The notes under the pieces: generated by a model
What the model was told of the DNA's origin: nothing
The model's database searches: none
The model's input: only the letters and a program-made list of their open reading frames with translations
Made by a program: the position numbers and the translations under genes
Assembly: GCF_001020985.1 (NCBI RefSeq)
Contig: NZ_CP011542.1
Span: forward strand, 2,728,001 to 2,792,000
DNA: 64,000 bases
Origin: Corynebacterium mustelae
GTDB taxonomy: Bacteria; Actinomycetota; Actinomycetes; Mycobacteriales; Mycobacteriaceae
Direction: 5' to 3'
Shown: positions 47,232-59,085 of the stretch, piece by piece
Layout: each line of letters begins with the position of its first letter
Position numbering within the stretch: the stretch's first letter is position 1

Positions 47232-48002
47232 CTAAAGTATAGCCCGCGGGGCGGCAAGAGCTGTTGCGCTTCCGGCAGCTACCTCCGTGAAACCTGCATC
47301 ACGGACAACCACTACGTCGGTGCTTTCAAGAAGCTGACCAAAAACCTGCGAGTCAACTTTTTCCACTGCTAGCGGAAAGTCAGCACGCGCCCACTCCTGT
47401 ACCCAATCCAACGACATGTTGGCGGCTAATAGCATCGATGCATGTCCAGCCTGGGCGGCCAGTTTGCCCGTAGACATGTCCAGACCAGCATCGAGATAAA
47501 TATGCGGGCAGTCAGATGGCCGCTTGTCGACGTTGCCATCATCGACGTTGGTTCCGCCAATCTGAAGCTTTGCTACCACCGGATCTACCCGATGCACGGC
47601 GCTCGGCACAATTGCCCGTGCCTGCGCACCGTCATAGCTGGCGGTAATTCCGGGAACCAGCTGTACTCGCTCCCACGCGGCGTTACGTGCCCGGCGAGTG
47701 ACTTTGCGAATCCTATGCTGATACCACGCATCAATTGCTGCGGCGAAAGAACCATCGCCTTGCTCGAATCCAACGCCGGCCCGGTCATCCAGACACAACC
47801 GCACTGTCGCTTCAGCGGCTGCCGCCACCAACGCCAACTGCGGCGGTGGATCAAGCTTCGGAATGTTCACCACAATCTGCATGGCATGAATGGTTTCTGG
47901 GTCGCTGGGGTCCTCGCCGTGCTTGTCCCAGTCCCGATTCGTTACGGCCTGTTGAAGGCGTCGAAAAGCAGTATCGAAAAACTCCGATTGTGGATCTAAC
48001 AC
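47232..48002 (-). CDS. peptidyl-tRNA hydrolase, PTH2 family, with N-terminal extension
   Basis: 256 residues. The last 100 have the PTH2 core: IYLDAGLDMSTGKLAAQAGHASMLLA (usual KMSxGKxAAQxxHA), then DSQVFGQLLESTDVVVVRDAGFTEVAAGSATALAA. The first 140 residues hold an extra helical domain that I do not recognise (TRRARNAAWERVQ). GTG 48002 sits right after the serB stop, with GGAG seven bases upstream, so they are coupled. Activity on peptidyl-tRNA is inferred from the family. Confidence 0.8.
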   Translation of the reverse strand: MLDPQSEFFDTAFRRLQQAVTNRDWDKHGEDPSDPETIHAMQIVVNIPKLDPPPQLALVAAAAEATVRLCLDDRAGVGFEQGDGSFAAAIDAWYQHRIRKVTRRARNAAWERVQLVPGITASYDGAQARAIVPSAVHRVDPVVAKLQIGGTNVDDGNVDKRPSDCPHIYLDAGLDMSTGKLAAQAGHASMLLAANMSLDWVQEWARADFPLAVEKVDSQVFGQLLESTDVVVVRDAGFTEVAAGSATALAAPRAIL

Positions 48003-49289
48003 CTAAGGCTCCAACGGGACTCGATGGACAGTACCAGCTTGTTCATCAGCGGCATCAACCTCAGCTCGGGTAATGCCCAGCATGTGTAAAACTTCATCCA
48101 AGAACGGGGAATTCACCGATGTATCAGCAACTTCCCGTAAGGCTGGTTTAGCGTTAAAAGCGATCCCCAAGCCAGCAGCAGAAATCATGTCAATATCATT
48201 AGCCCCATCCCCCACAGCAACGGTTTGGTGCATCTCCAACCCAGAATCGGCGGCAAATTCCGCCAGAAATTCTGCCTTGGCGGCACGATCCACAACCTTG
48301 CCAATAACGTTTCCAGTGAGTTTGCCGTCTATTATCTCCAGGGTATTCGCACGAACATAATCTAGGTCTAATTCCTTGGCCAGATCGGCTAATACCTGAA
48401 TGAAACCGCCGGAAACAACAGCTGTTTTATAGCCCAAGCGCTTCAATGTTCGGATTGTTGTACGCGCGCCAGGTGTTAAAACAATATCGGCCGCAACCTT
48501 ATCGATAACTGATGCGTCTAACCCTGCGAGAGTTTTCACTCGTTCCCGCAAGGATTCCTCAAAGTCCAGTTCCCCGCGCATGGCACGTTCTGTCACCTCG
48601 GCGACTTCTTTCTCACGCCCCGCATGAGCCGCGAGCATTTCGATCACTTCTCCGGTGATTAGCGTCGAGTCACAATCGAAACAGATCAACCGTTTGGACC
48701 TACGCTGCAAACCAGCCCGTTCGATTGCAATGTCGACCCCCAGTTCCGGAGTAAGCTGAGCCAATGCCTTACGAATCGGAATCCCGCCACCTGGTTTGGG
48801 ATTAGGAATAGTTACCTTCAGTTCAAGCCCCGTCACCGGGTAGTCAGCAATACCACGGATGGTGTCGATATTGGCACCGTAATCCGCAAGAGTCTGGCCA
48901 ATTCGGGAAATATCCTTAGCTTCCACCGGATTACCAAGAATCACAATCTCGTGAGTGGAGCGAGGCCGGGACGACTGGGCCTCGGCTTGCAATTCCACGG
49001 ACACCGTCTGCCCATACCCTTTCAGTGTTTCCCGTAGCCCTTCGTCGACCTTGTCCACTTTCGCCGCAGCGATACCGACGAAAGCCGCCAACGATAAATA
49101 GCCACGAAACTGAGACTGTTCAACGTCGAGTACCTGGACACCGTTTGCCGCCAACACCCGGAAAAAAGCGGCGGTCACCCCCGGGCGATCATTGCCCGAA
49201 ATAGTCACCACTGCGGGAATTAACCCATGTTGTAGCGCAACTGTTAACTGAGTGGAATTTGCATCAGACACGTTGTTGTATTCTTCCAT
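48003..49289 (-). CDS. serB: phosphoserine phosphatase
   Basis: Last step of serine biosynthesis. 428 residues: two N-terminal ACT-like regions (AVVTISGNDRPGVTAAFFRVLA, then HEIVILGNPVEAKDISRIGQTLADYGANIDTI), then the HAD domain with LICFDCDSTLI (nucleophile Asp), AVVSGGFIQVLADLAKELDLD and AVGDGANDIDMISAAGLGIAFNAKP. ATG 49289 with GGAG close upstream. ACT domains suggest serine feedback. Confidence 0.96.
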   Translation of the reverse strand: MEEYNNVSDANSTQLTVALQHGLIPAVVTISGNDRPGVTAAFFRVLAANGVQVLDVEQSQFRGYLSLAAFVGIAAAKVDKVDEGLRETLKGYGQTVSVELQAEAQSSRPRSTHEIVILGNPVEAKDISRIGQTLADYGANIDTIRGIADYPVTGLELKVTIPNPKPGGGIPIRKALAQLTPELGVDIAIERAGLQRRSKRLICFDCDSTLITGEVIEMLAAHAGREKEVAEVTERAMRGELDFEESLRERVKTLAGLDASVIDKVAADIVLTPGARTTIRTLKRLGYKTAVVSGGFIQVLADLAKELDLDYVRANTLEIIDGKLTGNVIGKVVDRAAKAEFLAEFAADSGLEMHQTVAVGDGANDIDMISAAGLGIAFNAKPALREVADTSVNSPFLDEVLHMLGITRAEVDAADEQAGTVHRVPLEP

Positions 49290-49346
49290 GAAACTCCAGA
49301 CGGAGAAATTCCGGCCCGCCTACTGCCCTAAACAAGGGGACAACAA

Positions 49347-49386
49347 AAAGGGTTAACGGTGACAAACAATGTCCCGTTAACCCTTT
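49347..49386 (-). terminator. terminator after ctaD
   Basis: AAAGGGTTAACGG pairs perfectly with CCGTTAACCCTTT (13 pairs). On the minus strand the stem is followed by TTGTTG after a T-run. It sits between ctaD and serB. Confidence 0.85.
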
Positions 49387-49415
49387 ATGTAAAAGTCAGT
49401 GAGGTAAAGCAGACT

Positions 49416-51131
49416 TTACTTCTTGTTCACCGGCTCGTGGTGGTGCCCAACGTGAGCTTCACGACGCATCCGCTCCACCATGTGTGGATAATGCAGTTCG
49501 AATGCAGGACGCTCCGAACGGATACGCGGCATGGACACGAAGTTATGGCGAGGCGGTGGGCAAGAGGTAGCCCATTCTAAGGAGTTACCGTAACCCCACG
49601 GGTCATCCACGGTGACGATCTCGCCGTAACGCCAGGACTTAATGACATTCCAAATAAACGGAATGACCGACATACCCAGCAAGAAGGAGAATACGGTAGA
49701 AATCTGGTTAAGCGTAGTGAACCCATCGGAGTCGAGATAGTCAGCGTACCGACGAGGCATACCCATGTTACCGACCCAGTGCTGGATCAGGAAGGTGCCG
49801 TGGAAACCTACGAAGGTGAGCCAGAAGTGCACCTTACCCAAACGCTCATCAAGCATGCGGCCAGTCATCTTCGGGAACCAGAAGTACACGCCAGCAACAG
49901 CGGCGAATACCACAGTACCGAACAGGGTGTAGTGGAAGTGAGCGATCAAGAAGTAAGACTCAGCCAAGTGGAAATCCAACGGTGGCGACGCGAGCATAAT
50001 GCCGGTCAAACCACCGAAGAGGAAGGTAACCAAGAAGCCCACTGCCCAAATCATTGGGGTCTCCCAGGAAATGTGACCCTTCCACATGGTGCCCAGCCAG
50101 TTGAAGAACTTCACACCGGTTGGAACCGAAATCAGGAAGGTCATGAAGGAGAAGAACGGCAGCAAGATTGCGCCAGTCACGAACATGTGGTGCGCCCACA
50201 CAGCCATCGACAGCGAACCAATGGACAACGTAGCGAATACCAGGCCGATGTAACCAAACATTGGCTTACGGCTGAACACTGGGATGATCTCAGAAACGAT
50301 GCCGAAGAATGGCAGCGCGAGAACATAAACCTCGGGATGCCCGAAGAACCAGAACAAGTGCTGCCACAAGATAGCACCACCGTTACCTGGATCGTAGATG
50401 TGCCCACCCAGCTTGCGGTCATACAAAACGCCCAATGCTGCAGCGAGCAGCAGCGGGAAGATCATGAGCACGATGACTGAGGCAACGAAGATGTTCCAAC
50501 AGAAAATTGGCATACGGAACAAGGTCATGCCTGGAGCACGCATGGTCAGTAGCGTGGTGATCATGTTGATTGCGGAAGCAACGGTACCGACACCGGTAGC
50601 ACCGACACCGACGATCCACATATCGGAACCAATACCTGGGGAGTGAATAGAGTCCGCCAATGGCAGGTACATGGTCCAGCCGAAGTCAGCAGCACCACCT
50701 GGGGTAAGGAAGCCTGCCAACATGGCAACAACGCCGATGGTGGTAATCCAGAAACCAAAAGCGTTCAATCGGGGGAACGCTACGTCAGGTGCGCCAATCT
50801 GGAGCGGCAGCACATAGTTAGCGAAGCCCCACACAACAGGTGTACCGAATGCAAGCAGCATGATTGTGCCGTGCATCGTGAACAACTGGTTGAATTGTTC
50901 GTTGGACAGGAACTGGAGTCCTGGGGTGAAAAGCTCGGCACGGATAAGAAGTGCCATTAAGCCACCAAGGAAGAACCACACGAAGGACATGATGATGTAC
51001 ATAATGCCCAGCAGTTTGTGGTCAGTGGTGGTCAACATCTTCCAGGCCAGAGAGCCAATGCGGGCCCCTCCGGTTGGTGCGGGCCGAGTTGGCTCGGAGT
51101 AATTCTCCTGCCGTGGCACCACAGCGGTCAT
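49416..51131 (-). CDS. ctaD: cytochrome c oxidase (aa3) subunit I
   Basis: Catalytic subunit of the terminal oxidase in the membrane. 571 residues, twelve hydrophobic segments. Seen: heme/copper ligands in [34 protein letters not shown] (CuB His and the cross-linked Tyr), [10 protein letters not shown], and [16 protein letters not shown] 51131 has GGAGGA upstream. The other oxidase subunits are not in this window, which is usual for corynebacteria, where ctaD stands apart from ctaCEF. Confidence 0.97.
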   Translation of the reverse strand: MTAVVPRQENYSEPTRPAPTGGARIGSLAWKMLTTTDHKLLGIMYIIMSFVWFFLGGLMALLIRAELFTPGLQFLSNEQFNQLFTMHGTIMLLAFGTPVVWGFANYVLPLQIGAPDVAFPRLNAFGFWITTIGVVAMLAGFLTPGGAADFGWTMYLPLADSIHSPGIGSDMWIVGVGATGVGTVASAINMITTLLTMRAPGMTLFRMPIFCWNIFVASVIVLMIFPLLLAAALGVLYDRKLGGHIYDPGNGGAILWQHLFWFFGHPEVYVLALPFFGIVSEIIPVFSRKPMFGYIGLVFATLSIGSLSMAVWAHHMFVTGAILLPFFSFMTFLISVPTGVKFFNWLGTMWKGHISWETPMIWAVGFLVTFLFGGLTGIMLASPPLDFHLAESYFLIAHFHYTLFGTVVFAAVAGVYFWFPKMTGRMLDERLGKVHFWLTFVGFHGTFLIQHWVGNMGMPRRYADYLDSDGFTTLNQISTVFSFLLGMSVIPFIWNVIKSWRYGEIVTVDDPWGYGNSLEWATSCPPPRHNFVSMPRIRSERPAFELHYPHMVERMRREAHVGHHHEPVNKK

Positions 51132-51500
51132 ACGATCCTCCTGACTTTATGAGATAGCGGTCCCACGTTCTAAGCGTCTGGACTGTATCTAAAAATTACG
51201 CTTCCTTATTCTAAGGGAGCGCAACGCGGATATACTAGCTATTCCCAGCTAGACTTCCCTCTACCCTACCTGTGTTCTTTGCTGGTTAAAAAGTATTTTT
51301 TGACAGCCCCTAGGGTTTTCGCCGCCACCACCTGCGGTGAGCTTAGATTTCACCCAATTTGTGTGATCGTCAACACATTTGTGACGCATGGTGCCACCAG
51401 CCCGCCACCCCCGTTCTTGGATAATCCACACCCCCAGGTGGTATCAATCCAAAGGTGGATCGAAAGATGATGATCACATTCCACCCTCATTCGTCGTAAC
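51132..51500. other. gene-free region upstream of ctaD
   Basis: 369 bases with no convincing open frame. Contains an AT-rich stretch (51180-51300, e.g. CTAAAAATTACGCTTCC and TTAAAAAGTATTTTTTGACAG) that should include the ctaD promoter. I could not assign a -35/-10 pair. Confidence 0.4.
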
Positions 51501-51504
51501 GCAA

Positions 51505-51554
51505 AAAATGGCCCGGATGCTACCCCGCCCCCGAGATAGCATCCGGGCCATTTT
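51505..51554 (-). terminator. terminator after nrdF
   Basis: AAAATGGCCCGGATGCTA pairs perfectly with its complement at 51537-51554 (18 pairs), followed on the minus strand by a T-run. Confidence 0.92.
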
Positions 51555-51565
51555 GCCGAAATTAC

Positions 51566-52932
<1,367 letters not shown>

Positions 52933-52959
52933 TTGGATAGGTTATCTTAGGGTATCCAA
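52933..52959. promoter_or_regulatory. inverted repeat in ftn promoter, partial DtxR-box match
   Basis: TTGGATA and TATCCAA bracket GGTTATCTTAGGG. The core ATAGGTTATCTTAGGGTAT matches about 13 of 19 positions of the DtxR consensus. Roughly 75-100 bases before the ferritin start. Confidence 0.45.
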
Positions 52960-52975
52960 ATTGCATAAATGCGGG

Positions 52976-52994
52976 TTAAGCTGGGCTAACTTTA
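52976..52994 (+). promoter_or_regulatory. DtxR-like iron box upstream of ftn
   Basis: TTAAGCTGGGCTAACTTTA matches 15 of 19 positions of the DtxR consensus (TWAGGTTAGSCTAACCTWA). The right half GGCTAAC-TTTA is best. DtxR control of ferritin genes is known in corynebacteria; binding here is inference. Confidence 0.6.
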
Positions 52995-53031
52995 GCTGAC
53001 AATGTGGTTTATTGCCCTTAAACTCCTTTGC

Positions 53032-53517
53032 ATGAGGATTAATGAAAAACTTGCATCAGCAATCAATAATCAAGTAACTGCCGAACTTGAAGCCGCAATG
53101 GTTTACCTGCAAATGTCCTACATTCTTGAGGATATGTCGCTTACCGGAATGGCTTCCTGGATGAAGAAGCAGCACGAGGAAGAGCTGGATCACTCACAGC
53201 AGTTTGCTCAGCATCTACTCGACCGTGGCTACACCCCACAGATCGGCGACATCGCACCACCAAAGGTGGATGTTTCCTCCGCAGTCGATGCCTTCGAAGC
53301 AGCATTGGCACACGAGCAGAAGGTCACCGCCATGATTCGGGAGATCGCCGTTCTGTCCGATTCCCTACAGGATTTCGAATCCCGCCCATTCTTGGATGAA
53401 TTCCTTCAGGAGCAGATCGAAGAAGAGTCCTCCGTTGAGGAAATCCTCGACCGCCTGAAGCTTGCCGGCGAAGGCCTCGGCACCATCATCATGGATGGCG
53501 AATTGGGCAAGCGCTAA
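53032..53517 (+). CDS. ftn: ferritin
   Basis: Iron storage in the cytosol. 161 residues from ATG 53032 (MRINEKLASAINNQ, the usual start); an upstream ATG at 53002 adds ten residues not normally present. Ferroxidase residues: Glu in QVTAELEAAMVYLQMSY, and Glu/His in KKQHEEELDHSQQFAQHLLDRG, plus EQKVTAMIREI and the later EEQIEEESSVEEIL. No Shine-Dalgarno is seen. Confidence 0.96.
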   Translation: MRINEKLASAINNQVTAELEAAMVYLQMSYILEDMSLTGMASWMKKQHEEELDHSQQFAQHLLDRGYTPQIGDIAPPKVDVSSAVDAFEAALAHEQKVTAMIREIAVLSDSLQDFESRPFLDEFLQEQIEEESSVEEILDRLKLAGEGLGTIIMDGELGKR

Positions 53518-53556
53518 TCCGCCCCATAGCAGACGGATACACACAGTAACGCCACT

Positions 53557-53590
53557 ACCCCACCGGTTTAAACTGGTGGGGTTTCGTGTT
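53557..53590 (+). terminator. terminator after ftn
   Basis: ACCCCACCGGTTT pairs with AAACTGGTGGGGT (one mismatch), followed by TTTCGTGTT. Confidence 0.8.
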
Positions 53591-53736
53591 GGTTATAACA
53601 ACCATCCTGCCGCTTTGCACGAAAACTATCGAGCACACCTAGTAACAGCGGGATTAGGCGTTAATCTACCTGTTTTGCCATATACCTAGGACCGATACCT
53701 AAAGCATCTCCCCTAACTAACAAGGATTATGTCTAT

Positions 53737-53788
53737 ATAGAAAAGGTCTAGGGCACCAAACATGTCGAAGTCCCTAGACCTTTTCTAT
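53737..53788 (-). terminator. terminator after nrdE
   Basis: ATAGAAAAGGTCTAGGG pairs perfectly with CCCTAGACCTTTTCTAT (17 pairs). On the minus strand the stem itself ends in TTTTCTAT. Confidence 0.88.
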
Positions 53789-53800
53789 GCGTATAGCGCG

Positions 53801-55960
53801 TTACAGCATGCAGGATACGCAGCCTTCGACTGCGGTGCCTTCAAGGGCCACCTGCCGCAACCGGATGTAGTAGAGGGTCTTGATTCCGTTACGCCACGCG
53901 TAGATCTGTGCGCGGTTGATGTCACGGGTGGTCACGGTGTCTTTGAAAAACAGCGTCAGCGACAACCCCTGGTCAACATATTTGGTTGCCACCGCATAGG
54001 TGTCGATGACCTTTTCGTAGCCGATTTCGTAGGCGTCTTGAAAATATTCCAAATTGGAGTTATCCATGTGTGGCGCCGGGTAGTAGACGCGCCCGATCTT
54101 TCCTTCTTTGCGGATTTCAATCCGGGAGGCAATCGGGTGGATCGACGATGTGGAGTTATTGATGTAGGAAATCGACCCGGTTGGCGGCACAGCTTGCAGA
54201 TACCGGTTGAATAACCCGTGTTCCATAACATCAGCACGTAGTTGTGCCCAATCCTCAGCGGTTGGGGTGTGGATGCTGGAGTTAGCGAATAATTCCTTAA
54301 CTTTGTCGGTCTGCGGCTGGAAATCAGCCGGGTCGAATCGATCGAAATATGCACCGCTTGCGTATTCGGAGGTTTCAAACCCACCGAATTTGACGCCGCG
54401 TTCCCGTGCGATCTTATTGGAAGCGCGCAGGCACTGGTACAACACAGCGGCAAAGTAGGCATTGGTGAAATCCAGTGCTTCCTCCGACCCATAGAAGATC
54501 CGTTCCCGCCCCAGGTAGCCGTGCAGGTTCATTTGCCCCAGGCCGATCGCGTGTGCGTCGTCGTTGCCTTTGCGGATAGACGGAACGGAATTGATAGAGG
54601 TTTGTTCTGACACGGCCGTTAATGCCCGAATGGCGGTCTCAATGGTGTCGGCGAAGTTCGGAGAGTCCATCGCCATCGCAATATTCAGCGAGCCCAAGTT
54701 ACACGAAATGTCTTCACCAACCTCCGAATAGGTAAGGTCGTCGTTGTAGTACGACGGGGTGTTTACCTGGAGGATTTCGGAGCATAGGTTGGACATGTTA
54801 ACGCGGCCAGCTATCGGGTTGGCCTTGTTCACGGTGTCCTCGAACATGATGTAGGGATAGCCGGACTCGAATTGGATTTCAGCCAAGGTTTGGAAGAATT
54901 CTCGTGCGTTGATCTTCTTCTTGCGGATCCGGGGATCTTCAACCATCTCCTGGTAGTGTTCGGTGACTGAGAGGTCGGCGAATGCTTTTCCGTAGACCCG
55001 TTCGACGTCGTATGGGCTAAAGAGGTACATGTCAGAATTGGTCTTAGCCAATTCGAATGTGATGTCAGGGATAACCACCCCCAGGGAAAGCGTCTTAATC
55101 CGAATCTTCTCGTCTGCGTTTTCGCGTTTGGTGTCGAGGAAGTTGAGAATATCTGGGTGATGTGCGTTCAAATAAACGGCACCAGCGCCTTGACGTGCTC
55201 CTAATTGGTTGGCGTAGGAGAAGGAATCCTCCAATAGTTTCATAACAGGAATGACGCCAGAGGACTGGTTTTCGATGTGTTTAATCGGTGCGCCAGATTC
55301 CCGCAGGTTAGACAACAGTAAGGCCACACCGCCGCCACGCTTGGATAGTTGCAGTGCGGAGTTAATGGATCGCCCAATCGATTCCATATTGTCTTCGATG
55401 CGTAGCAGGAAGCAGGATACTGGTTCACCACGCTGGGCTTTACCCATGTTGAGGAAGGTTGGGGTGGCAGGCTGGAACCGGCCGGTCATGATTTCGTCGA
55501 CAAGGTGGCGGGCGAGATCACGGTCGCCGTCGGCTAGCGCGAGCGCCACCATACATACCCGGTCTTCGAAGCGTTCGAGGTACCTGCGCCCGTCGAAAGT
55601 TTTAAGGGTGTATGAGGTGTAGTATTTGTACGCCCCTAGGAAGGTTGGGAACCGGAATTTATGGGCGTATGCCTGTTTAAAGAGGTCTTTGATAAACGCG
55701 AAATCGTACTTATCCAACACCGCTGGATCGTAGTACTTGTTTTCTACCAGGTATTCCATTTTTTCTTCCAGATCATGGAAGAAAACCGTGTTCTGGTTGA
55801 CGTGCTGCAGGAAGTATTGGTTGGCCGCTTCGCGATCTTTATCAAATTGGATCTGGCCGTCCTCGGAATAGAGATTCAACAGTGCGTTGAGGGCGTGGTA
55901 GTCGAGTTGTTCCTCACGAGAGGCGGGTTCTGCCACGTTTTTTCCGTAGGTAGTTGTCAC
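53801..55960 (-). CDS. nrdE: class Ib ribonucleotide reductase, alpha subunit
   Basis: Catalytic subunit that reduces ribonucleoside diphosphates. 719 residues, GTG 55960 after AAAGGTG. Seen: [24 protein letters not shown] (substrate Cys pair, first), [25 protein letters not shown] with the active-site Cys and Glu region, [30 protein letters not shown], and the C-terminal thiol pair in VEGCVSCML that NrdH re-reduces. No ATP-cone, as expected for class Ib. Confidence 0.97.
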   Translation of the reverse strand: MTTTYGKNVAEPASREEQLDYHALNALLNLYSEDGQIQFDKDREAANQYFLQHVNQNTVFFHDLEEKMEYLVENKYYDPAVLDKYDFAFIKDLFKQAYAHKFRFPTFLGAYKYYTSYTLKTFDGRRYLERFEDRVCMVALALADGDRDLARHLVDEIMTGRFQPATPTFLNMGKAQRGEPVSCFLLRIEDNMESIGRSINSALQLSKRGGGVALLLSNLRESGAPIKHIENQSSGVIPVMKLLEDSFSYANQLGARQGAGAVYLNAHHPDILNFLDTKRENADEKIRIKTLSLGVVIPDITFELAKTNSDMYLFSPYDVERVYGKAFADLSVTEHYQEMVEDPRIRKKKINAREFFQTLAEIQFESGYPYIMFEDTVNKANPIAGRVNMSNLCSEILQVNTPSYYNDDLTYSEVGEDISCNLGSLNIAMAMDSPNFADTIETAIRALTAVSEQTSINSVPSIRKGNDDAHAIGLGQMNLHGYLGRERIFYGSEEALDFTNAYFAAVLYQCLRASNKIARERGVKFGGFETSEYASGAYFDRFDPADFQPQTDKVKELFANSSIHTPTAEDWAQLRADVMEHGLFNRYLQAVPPTGSISYINNSTSSIHPIASRIEIRKEGKIGRVYYPAPHMDNSNLEYFQDAYEIGYEKVIDTYAVATKYVDQGLSLTLFFKDTVTTRDINRAQIYAWRNGIKTLYYIRLRQVALEGTAVEGCVSCML

Positions 55961-56013
55961 GTCGGTTGCACCTTTGCGGGTTGTGTCGTTTTTATCGTTC
56001 TAGCAAGTGATAT

Positions 56014-56463
56014 TTAGTTGGAAGCTTGGGTGTAAAGGGGTTGAAGGCCGAGTGTTTGTGCGTTGTCGATCAACCCTTGTCGCACTGCGGCTACATCTTC
56101 AGGCATTCCCATGAGTTCAAAGCGATAAACGTAAGGAACGTTGCATTTTGCAGCGATCAAGTCGCCCGCTTTGCCGAAGTCCGACCCAAAATTTGAGTTG
56201 CCGCCTGCGATGACTGCCCGCAATAGATCCCGGTTGTGTTTGTTGTTGAGAAACCGAATGACTTGCGGTGGCACCGGTTTGGTGTTGGTCGCTCCACTTA
56301 TCGACGCCCCACCGCCATATGTGGGACAAATGAGGACGTATGGCTTGTCGACGATCAATTCTGGATCCGTTTTATGTAACGGAATCCGCTTCGCTGGCAA
56401 ATCAAGCTTTTCGACGAATCGATGTGTGTTTTCCGTCGCAGAGGAAAAATAGACAACCAACAT
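56014..56463 (-). CDS. nrdI: NrdI flavodoxin-like protein
   Basis: Supplies the oxidant for assembling the Mn-tyrosyl cofactor of NrdF. 149 residues. Seen: [18 protein letters not shown] (flavin phosphate loop), [18 protein letters not shown] and [21 protein letters not shown], all NrdI-specific. ATG 56463; GGAAAG upstream. 53 bases before nrdE. Confidence 0.96.
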   Translation of the reverse strand: MLVVYFSSATENTHRFVEKLDLPAKRIPLHKTDPELIVDKPYVLICPTYGGGASISGATNTKPVPPQVIRFLNNKHNRDLLRAVIAGGNSNFGSDFGKAGDLIAAKCNVPYVYRFELMGMPEDVAAVRQGLIDNAQTLGLQPLYTQASN

Positions 56464-56590
56464 TGTGTCTTTCCATCAGTGGGGCTGGATATGAAAGTGC
56501 TGCCCACCATACCACTTTCCATACCTGCCAATTACAGTGTTTTCGGCGGGCTCGGTGAGGGCGTTTGGGCAGCTATATCGAAAGATTGAG

Positions 56591-56824
56591 TTAAGCCACC
56601 TGGCTGGCAAGTCCACTGATGCGCTCCGGCCGGAATCCAGACCAGTGCTCGCCGTTCGCTTCCACCACTGGCGCCTGGAGGTAACCAAGAGCCATCACGT
56701 AGTCACGAGCTTCCTCATCAATGCTGATATCCACGAGGTTGTAGTCGAGCCCTGCGCGGTCAAGTGCCTTCTTGGTTGCGTTGCACTGCATGCAAGCTGG
56801 CTTGGTAAAGAGAGTGATCGACAT
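56591..56824 (-). CDS. nrdH: NrdH glutaredoxin-like reductant
   Basis: Electron donor for NrdE, itself reduced by thioredoxin reductase. 77 residues. Active site KPACMQCNATKKALD (CMQC), then APVVEANGEHWSGFRPERI, the NrdH-specific WSGFRP motif. ATG 56824, AAGGAA upstream. First gene of nrdHIE; the 127-base gap before nrdI shows no terminator. Confidence 0.97.
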   Translation of the reverse strand: MSITLFTKPACMQCNATKKALDRAGLDYNLVDISIDEEARDYVMALGYLQAPVVEANGEHWSGFRPERISGLASQVA

Positions 56825-56958
56825 AGCTCAAAATTCCTTAGTTCGCTTTCGGCTGACCACAGTGGTCGTCCTATGGGGATTTTTGTTACGAGCCGCTACT
56901 TCACCTGACTACCGATGGCCATTGCGGTGTCACGCTGCGTCCGTGGCGACAAAAACGA

Positions 56959-57006
56959 CACTATACGTTGTGGCAAATTAACGCAACAAGCACTACATAT
57001 AGTAGT
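56959..57006. promoter_or_regulatory. two NrdR boxes upstream of nrdHIE
   Basis: ACACTATACGTTGTGG (56959-56974) and GCACTACATATAGTAG (56991-57006), each matching about 12 of 16 positions of the NrdR box ACACTATATATAGTGT. Their starts are 32 bases apart, three helical turns, the usual tandem arrangement. The pair begins 135 bases upstream of the nrdH ATG. Confidence 0.8.
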
Positions 57007-57786
57007 TACAACAATGAAATTCCCAGCAAACAACCACCCATAGCACCACATGTAGGCATTGGTTCACCCAATCAAATTACAAAGATGTGAGCTTCAACTT
57101 TCACACACGTAACATCTTCCCAGCTCGTAGCCGCCATCGCTCAAAAATGTGATTTACAGCACATATAAGATAAAGTGCTACCCCATACCCCCTGCAAGAA
57201 AGATGTTTTTCATAAAGTAAACATTGAGTAACATCTACCCAATCCTTATCAAAAAATTAAGTTTAGGATCGCGTTTACATAACAATCACAGCTACATAAC
57301 CAATCAAGTGCAGCATGGTTGCTATTCTAATAATTCTAAAAACCTATGACTGATTCGATGGAATATACCGGTAAAAATGAGAAATTATGCAGCACAATTT
57401 CCCTCGAAAAGTTTGTTGACAAAACATGAAAATAACACCGATAAACAGCCCGCACCTATCACGCTTAGTTGTCATGACACCTAGCCAGCGGCGCTACGAT
57501 AATCGCAATCACATCAACATAATTCAAGAAATACCTTAAACGGCACCAACTCAATCAATAGGACTTCAGCTACCCCCATCGACCTTTCGACTACCCCGGA
57601 TACCCCCGCCCCATTTCAGCTACCCCCAGCTGCGCTCGGGGCGTCGACAAGCGGGCACCCGAAACCACAACACGATCCTACAAACCTGCGAACTGCAGTA
57701 CCCATCGCACATAACCCGCCAGCACGACAAAGCCGCACAGGTTTTAGCCCATGCGTCCGCATGAGTTACTTAGCAGTACAAAGGAT
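57007..57786. other. gene-free region between nrdHIE and rpmJ
   Basis: 780 bases without a convincing coding frame on either strand. The left part is AT-rich. The right part has TTCAGCTACCCCC twice (57565 and 57614 region) and a copy of the GCTTNTCGACG word at 57642-57652 inside a C-rich stretch. No tRNA or known RNA was recognised. Could hold a small RNA or a decayed gene. Confidence 0.4.
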
Positions 57787-57790
57787 AAAA

Positions 57791-57830
57791 CCGCCTGGAA
57801 GAGATTCGCTAACCGAAACCAACCAGGCGG
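57791..57830 (-). terminator. terminator after rpmJ
   Basis: CCGCCTGG pairs with CCAGGCGG across a 24-base loop; on the minus strand TTTTATCC follows. Confidence 0.7.
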
Positions 57831-57860
57831 CTAAATAAAGCTCGCGCGTTGAGGATGTAA

Positions 57861-57983
57861 TTAACCTTGACGAGCCTTGAAGCGTGGATCCTTCTTATTA
57901 ATCACGTAGACCTTGCCACGACGGCGCACAACCTGAGCGCCCGGCTTGTTCTTCAGCGACCGAAGGGATTTACGGACCTTCAT
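57861..57983 (-). CDS. rpmJ: 50S ribosomal protein L36, zinc-free form
   Basis: 40 residues, too short for the ORF listings: start [20 protein letters not shown], end [19 protein letters not shown]. No cysteines, so it is the C-minus paralogue that replaces the zinc-ribbon L36 when zinc is scarce. AAGAAAGGAG lies before ATG 57983. Zinc-dependent (Zur) control is common for such genes, but no Zur box was identified. Confidence 0.95.
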   Translation of the reverse strand: MKVRKSLRSLKNKPGAQVVRRRGKVYVINKKDPRFKARQG

Positions 57984-58254
57984 CGGGCGCTCCTTTCTTG
58001 TTAAGGGAAAGCCAGTTGCGACTTACACATTCCTAGTGGCTGGGACAACGAATATGTGTATCCAGCCAATGACACGAGGAACAATGTTATCGTACGTTTA
58101 GCGTAAATACCAAACTGGTTACCTACGCCTACGATCACCCAACTGCGCATGCCACTCCAATAATCACCCAGTATTCGTTCTTTGCACAAGCACCGCCCTA
58201 AGCTATAGAGCCAGCACGCTTCACTGGGACTTTTTGACGCTAAGCTTAACAAGC

Positions 58255-59085
58255 ATGGATCTTGATTTACAGCGGGAAATCCGCGCTCAACTTCACACCA
58301 CCCCAACCATTGATCCCGCTGCTGAGGTTACCAGCCGGGTGTCGTTCTTGGTCGATTATCTCCGTCACTCCCGCACAAACGGGTTCGTTTTGGGAATTTC
58401 TGGCGGCCAAGATTCCACCCTTGCTGGACGGCTCGCCCAGTTAGCAGTAGAGGAAATTCGCCGCACTGGCGGCAATGCGGAGTTCTGGGCGATGCGTTTG
58501 CCCTACGGAGTTCAGTTTGACGAAGAAGACCGCGACATTGCATTGCAGTTTATTCGTCCTGATCACACGCTGACCTGCAATATTAAAGACGCTACCGACG
58601 CGATTGCAGACAGCGTGGCACAAGCGCTGGGTCAACCGCGCCTGGGAGATTTTAATAAAGGAAACGTTAAAGCACGCCAGCGCATGATCGCCCAGTATGC
58701 GCTCGCTGGGGAAAAAGGGTTATTGGTTATCGGCACTGACCATGCAGCCGAAAACGTCACCGGCTTTTTCACGAAGTTTGGCGATGGTGCAGCGGATCTC
58801 ATGCCATTGTTTGGACTTAATAAGAGCCAAGGCGCAGCGATGTTGCAGTATCTTGGTGCACCGGAATCCACCTGGCTCAAGGTACCTACCGCTGATCTGG
58901 AAGAGGATCGCCCAGCGATTTCCGACGAGGACGCATTAGGGATTCGCTACCGCGATATTGATGGGTATTTATCAGGTGAAACCGCCATCAATGACATTGC
59001 GGCAAGCCGGATTGAGCATCTATGGCGGATCGGCCAGCACAAGCGTCATCTGCCAGTGACCCCACAAGACACCTGGTGGCGTTAG
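58255..59085 (+). CDS. nadE: NH3-dependent NAD+ synthetase
   Basis: Amidates NaAD to NAD. 276 residues from ATG 58255; an upstream in-frame ATG at 58234 adds seven residues. Seen: [19 protein letters not shown] (PP-loop), [71 protein letters not shown]. No glutaminase domain, so ammonia is the nitrogen donor. Convergent with the next gene by four bases. Confidence 0.97.
   Translation: MDLDLQREIRAQLHTTPTIDPAAEVTSRVSFLVDYLRHSRTNGFVLGISGGQDSTLAGRLAQLAVEEIRRTGGNAEFWAMRLPYGVQFDEEDRDIALQFIRPDHTLTCNIKDATDAIADSVAQALGQPRLGDFNKGNVKARQRMIAQYALAGEKGLLVIGTDHAAENVTGFFTKFGDGAADLMPLFGLNKSQGAAMLQYLGAPESTWLKVPTADLEEDRPAISDEDALGIRYRDIDGYLSGETAINDIAASRIEHLWRIGQHKRHLPVTPQDTWWR

Noticed and set aside
47442..47999. 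185-codon plus-strand frame opposite the PTH2 gene
   Set aside because: No motif; the minus frame has the PTH2 signature and a coupled start.
49779..50480. 233-codon plus-strand frame opposite ctaD
   Set aside because: Shadow of ctaD; highly charged, low-complexity peptide, while the ctaD frame has all heme and copper ligands.
58001..58306. 101-codon minus-strand frame over the nadE start
   Set aside because: Antisense to nadE and across the rpmJ-nadE promoter region; composition not coding-like.
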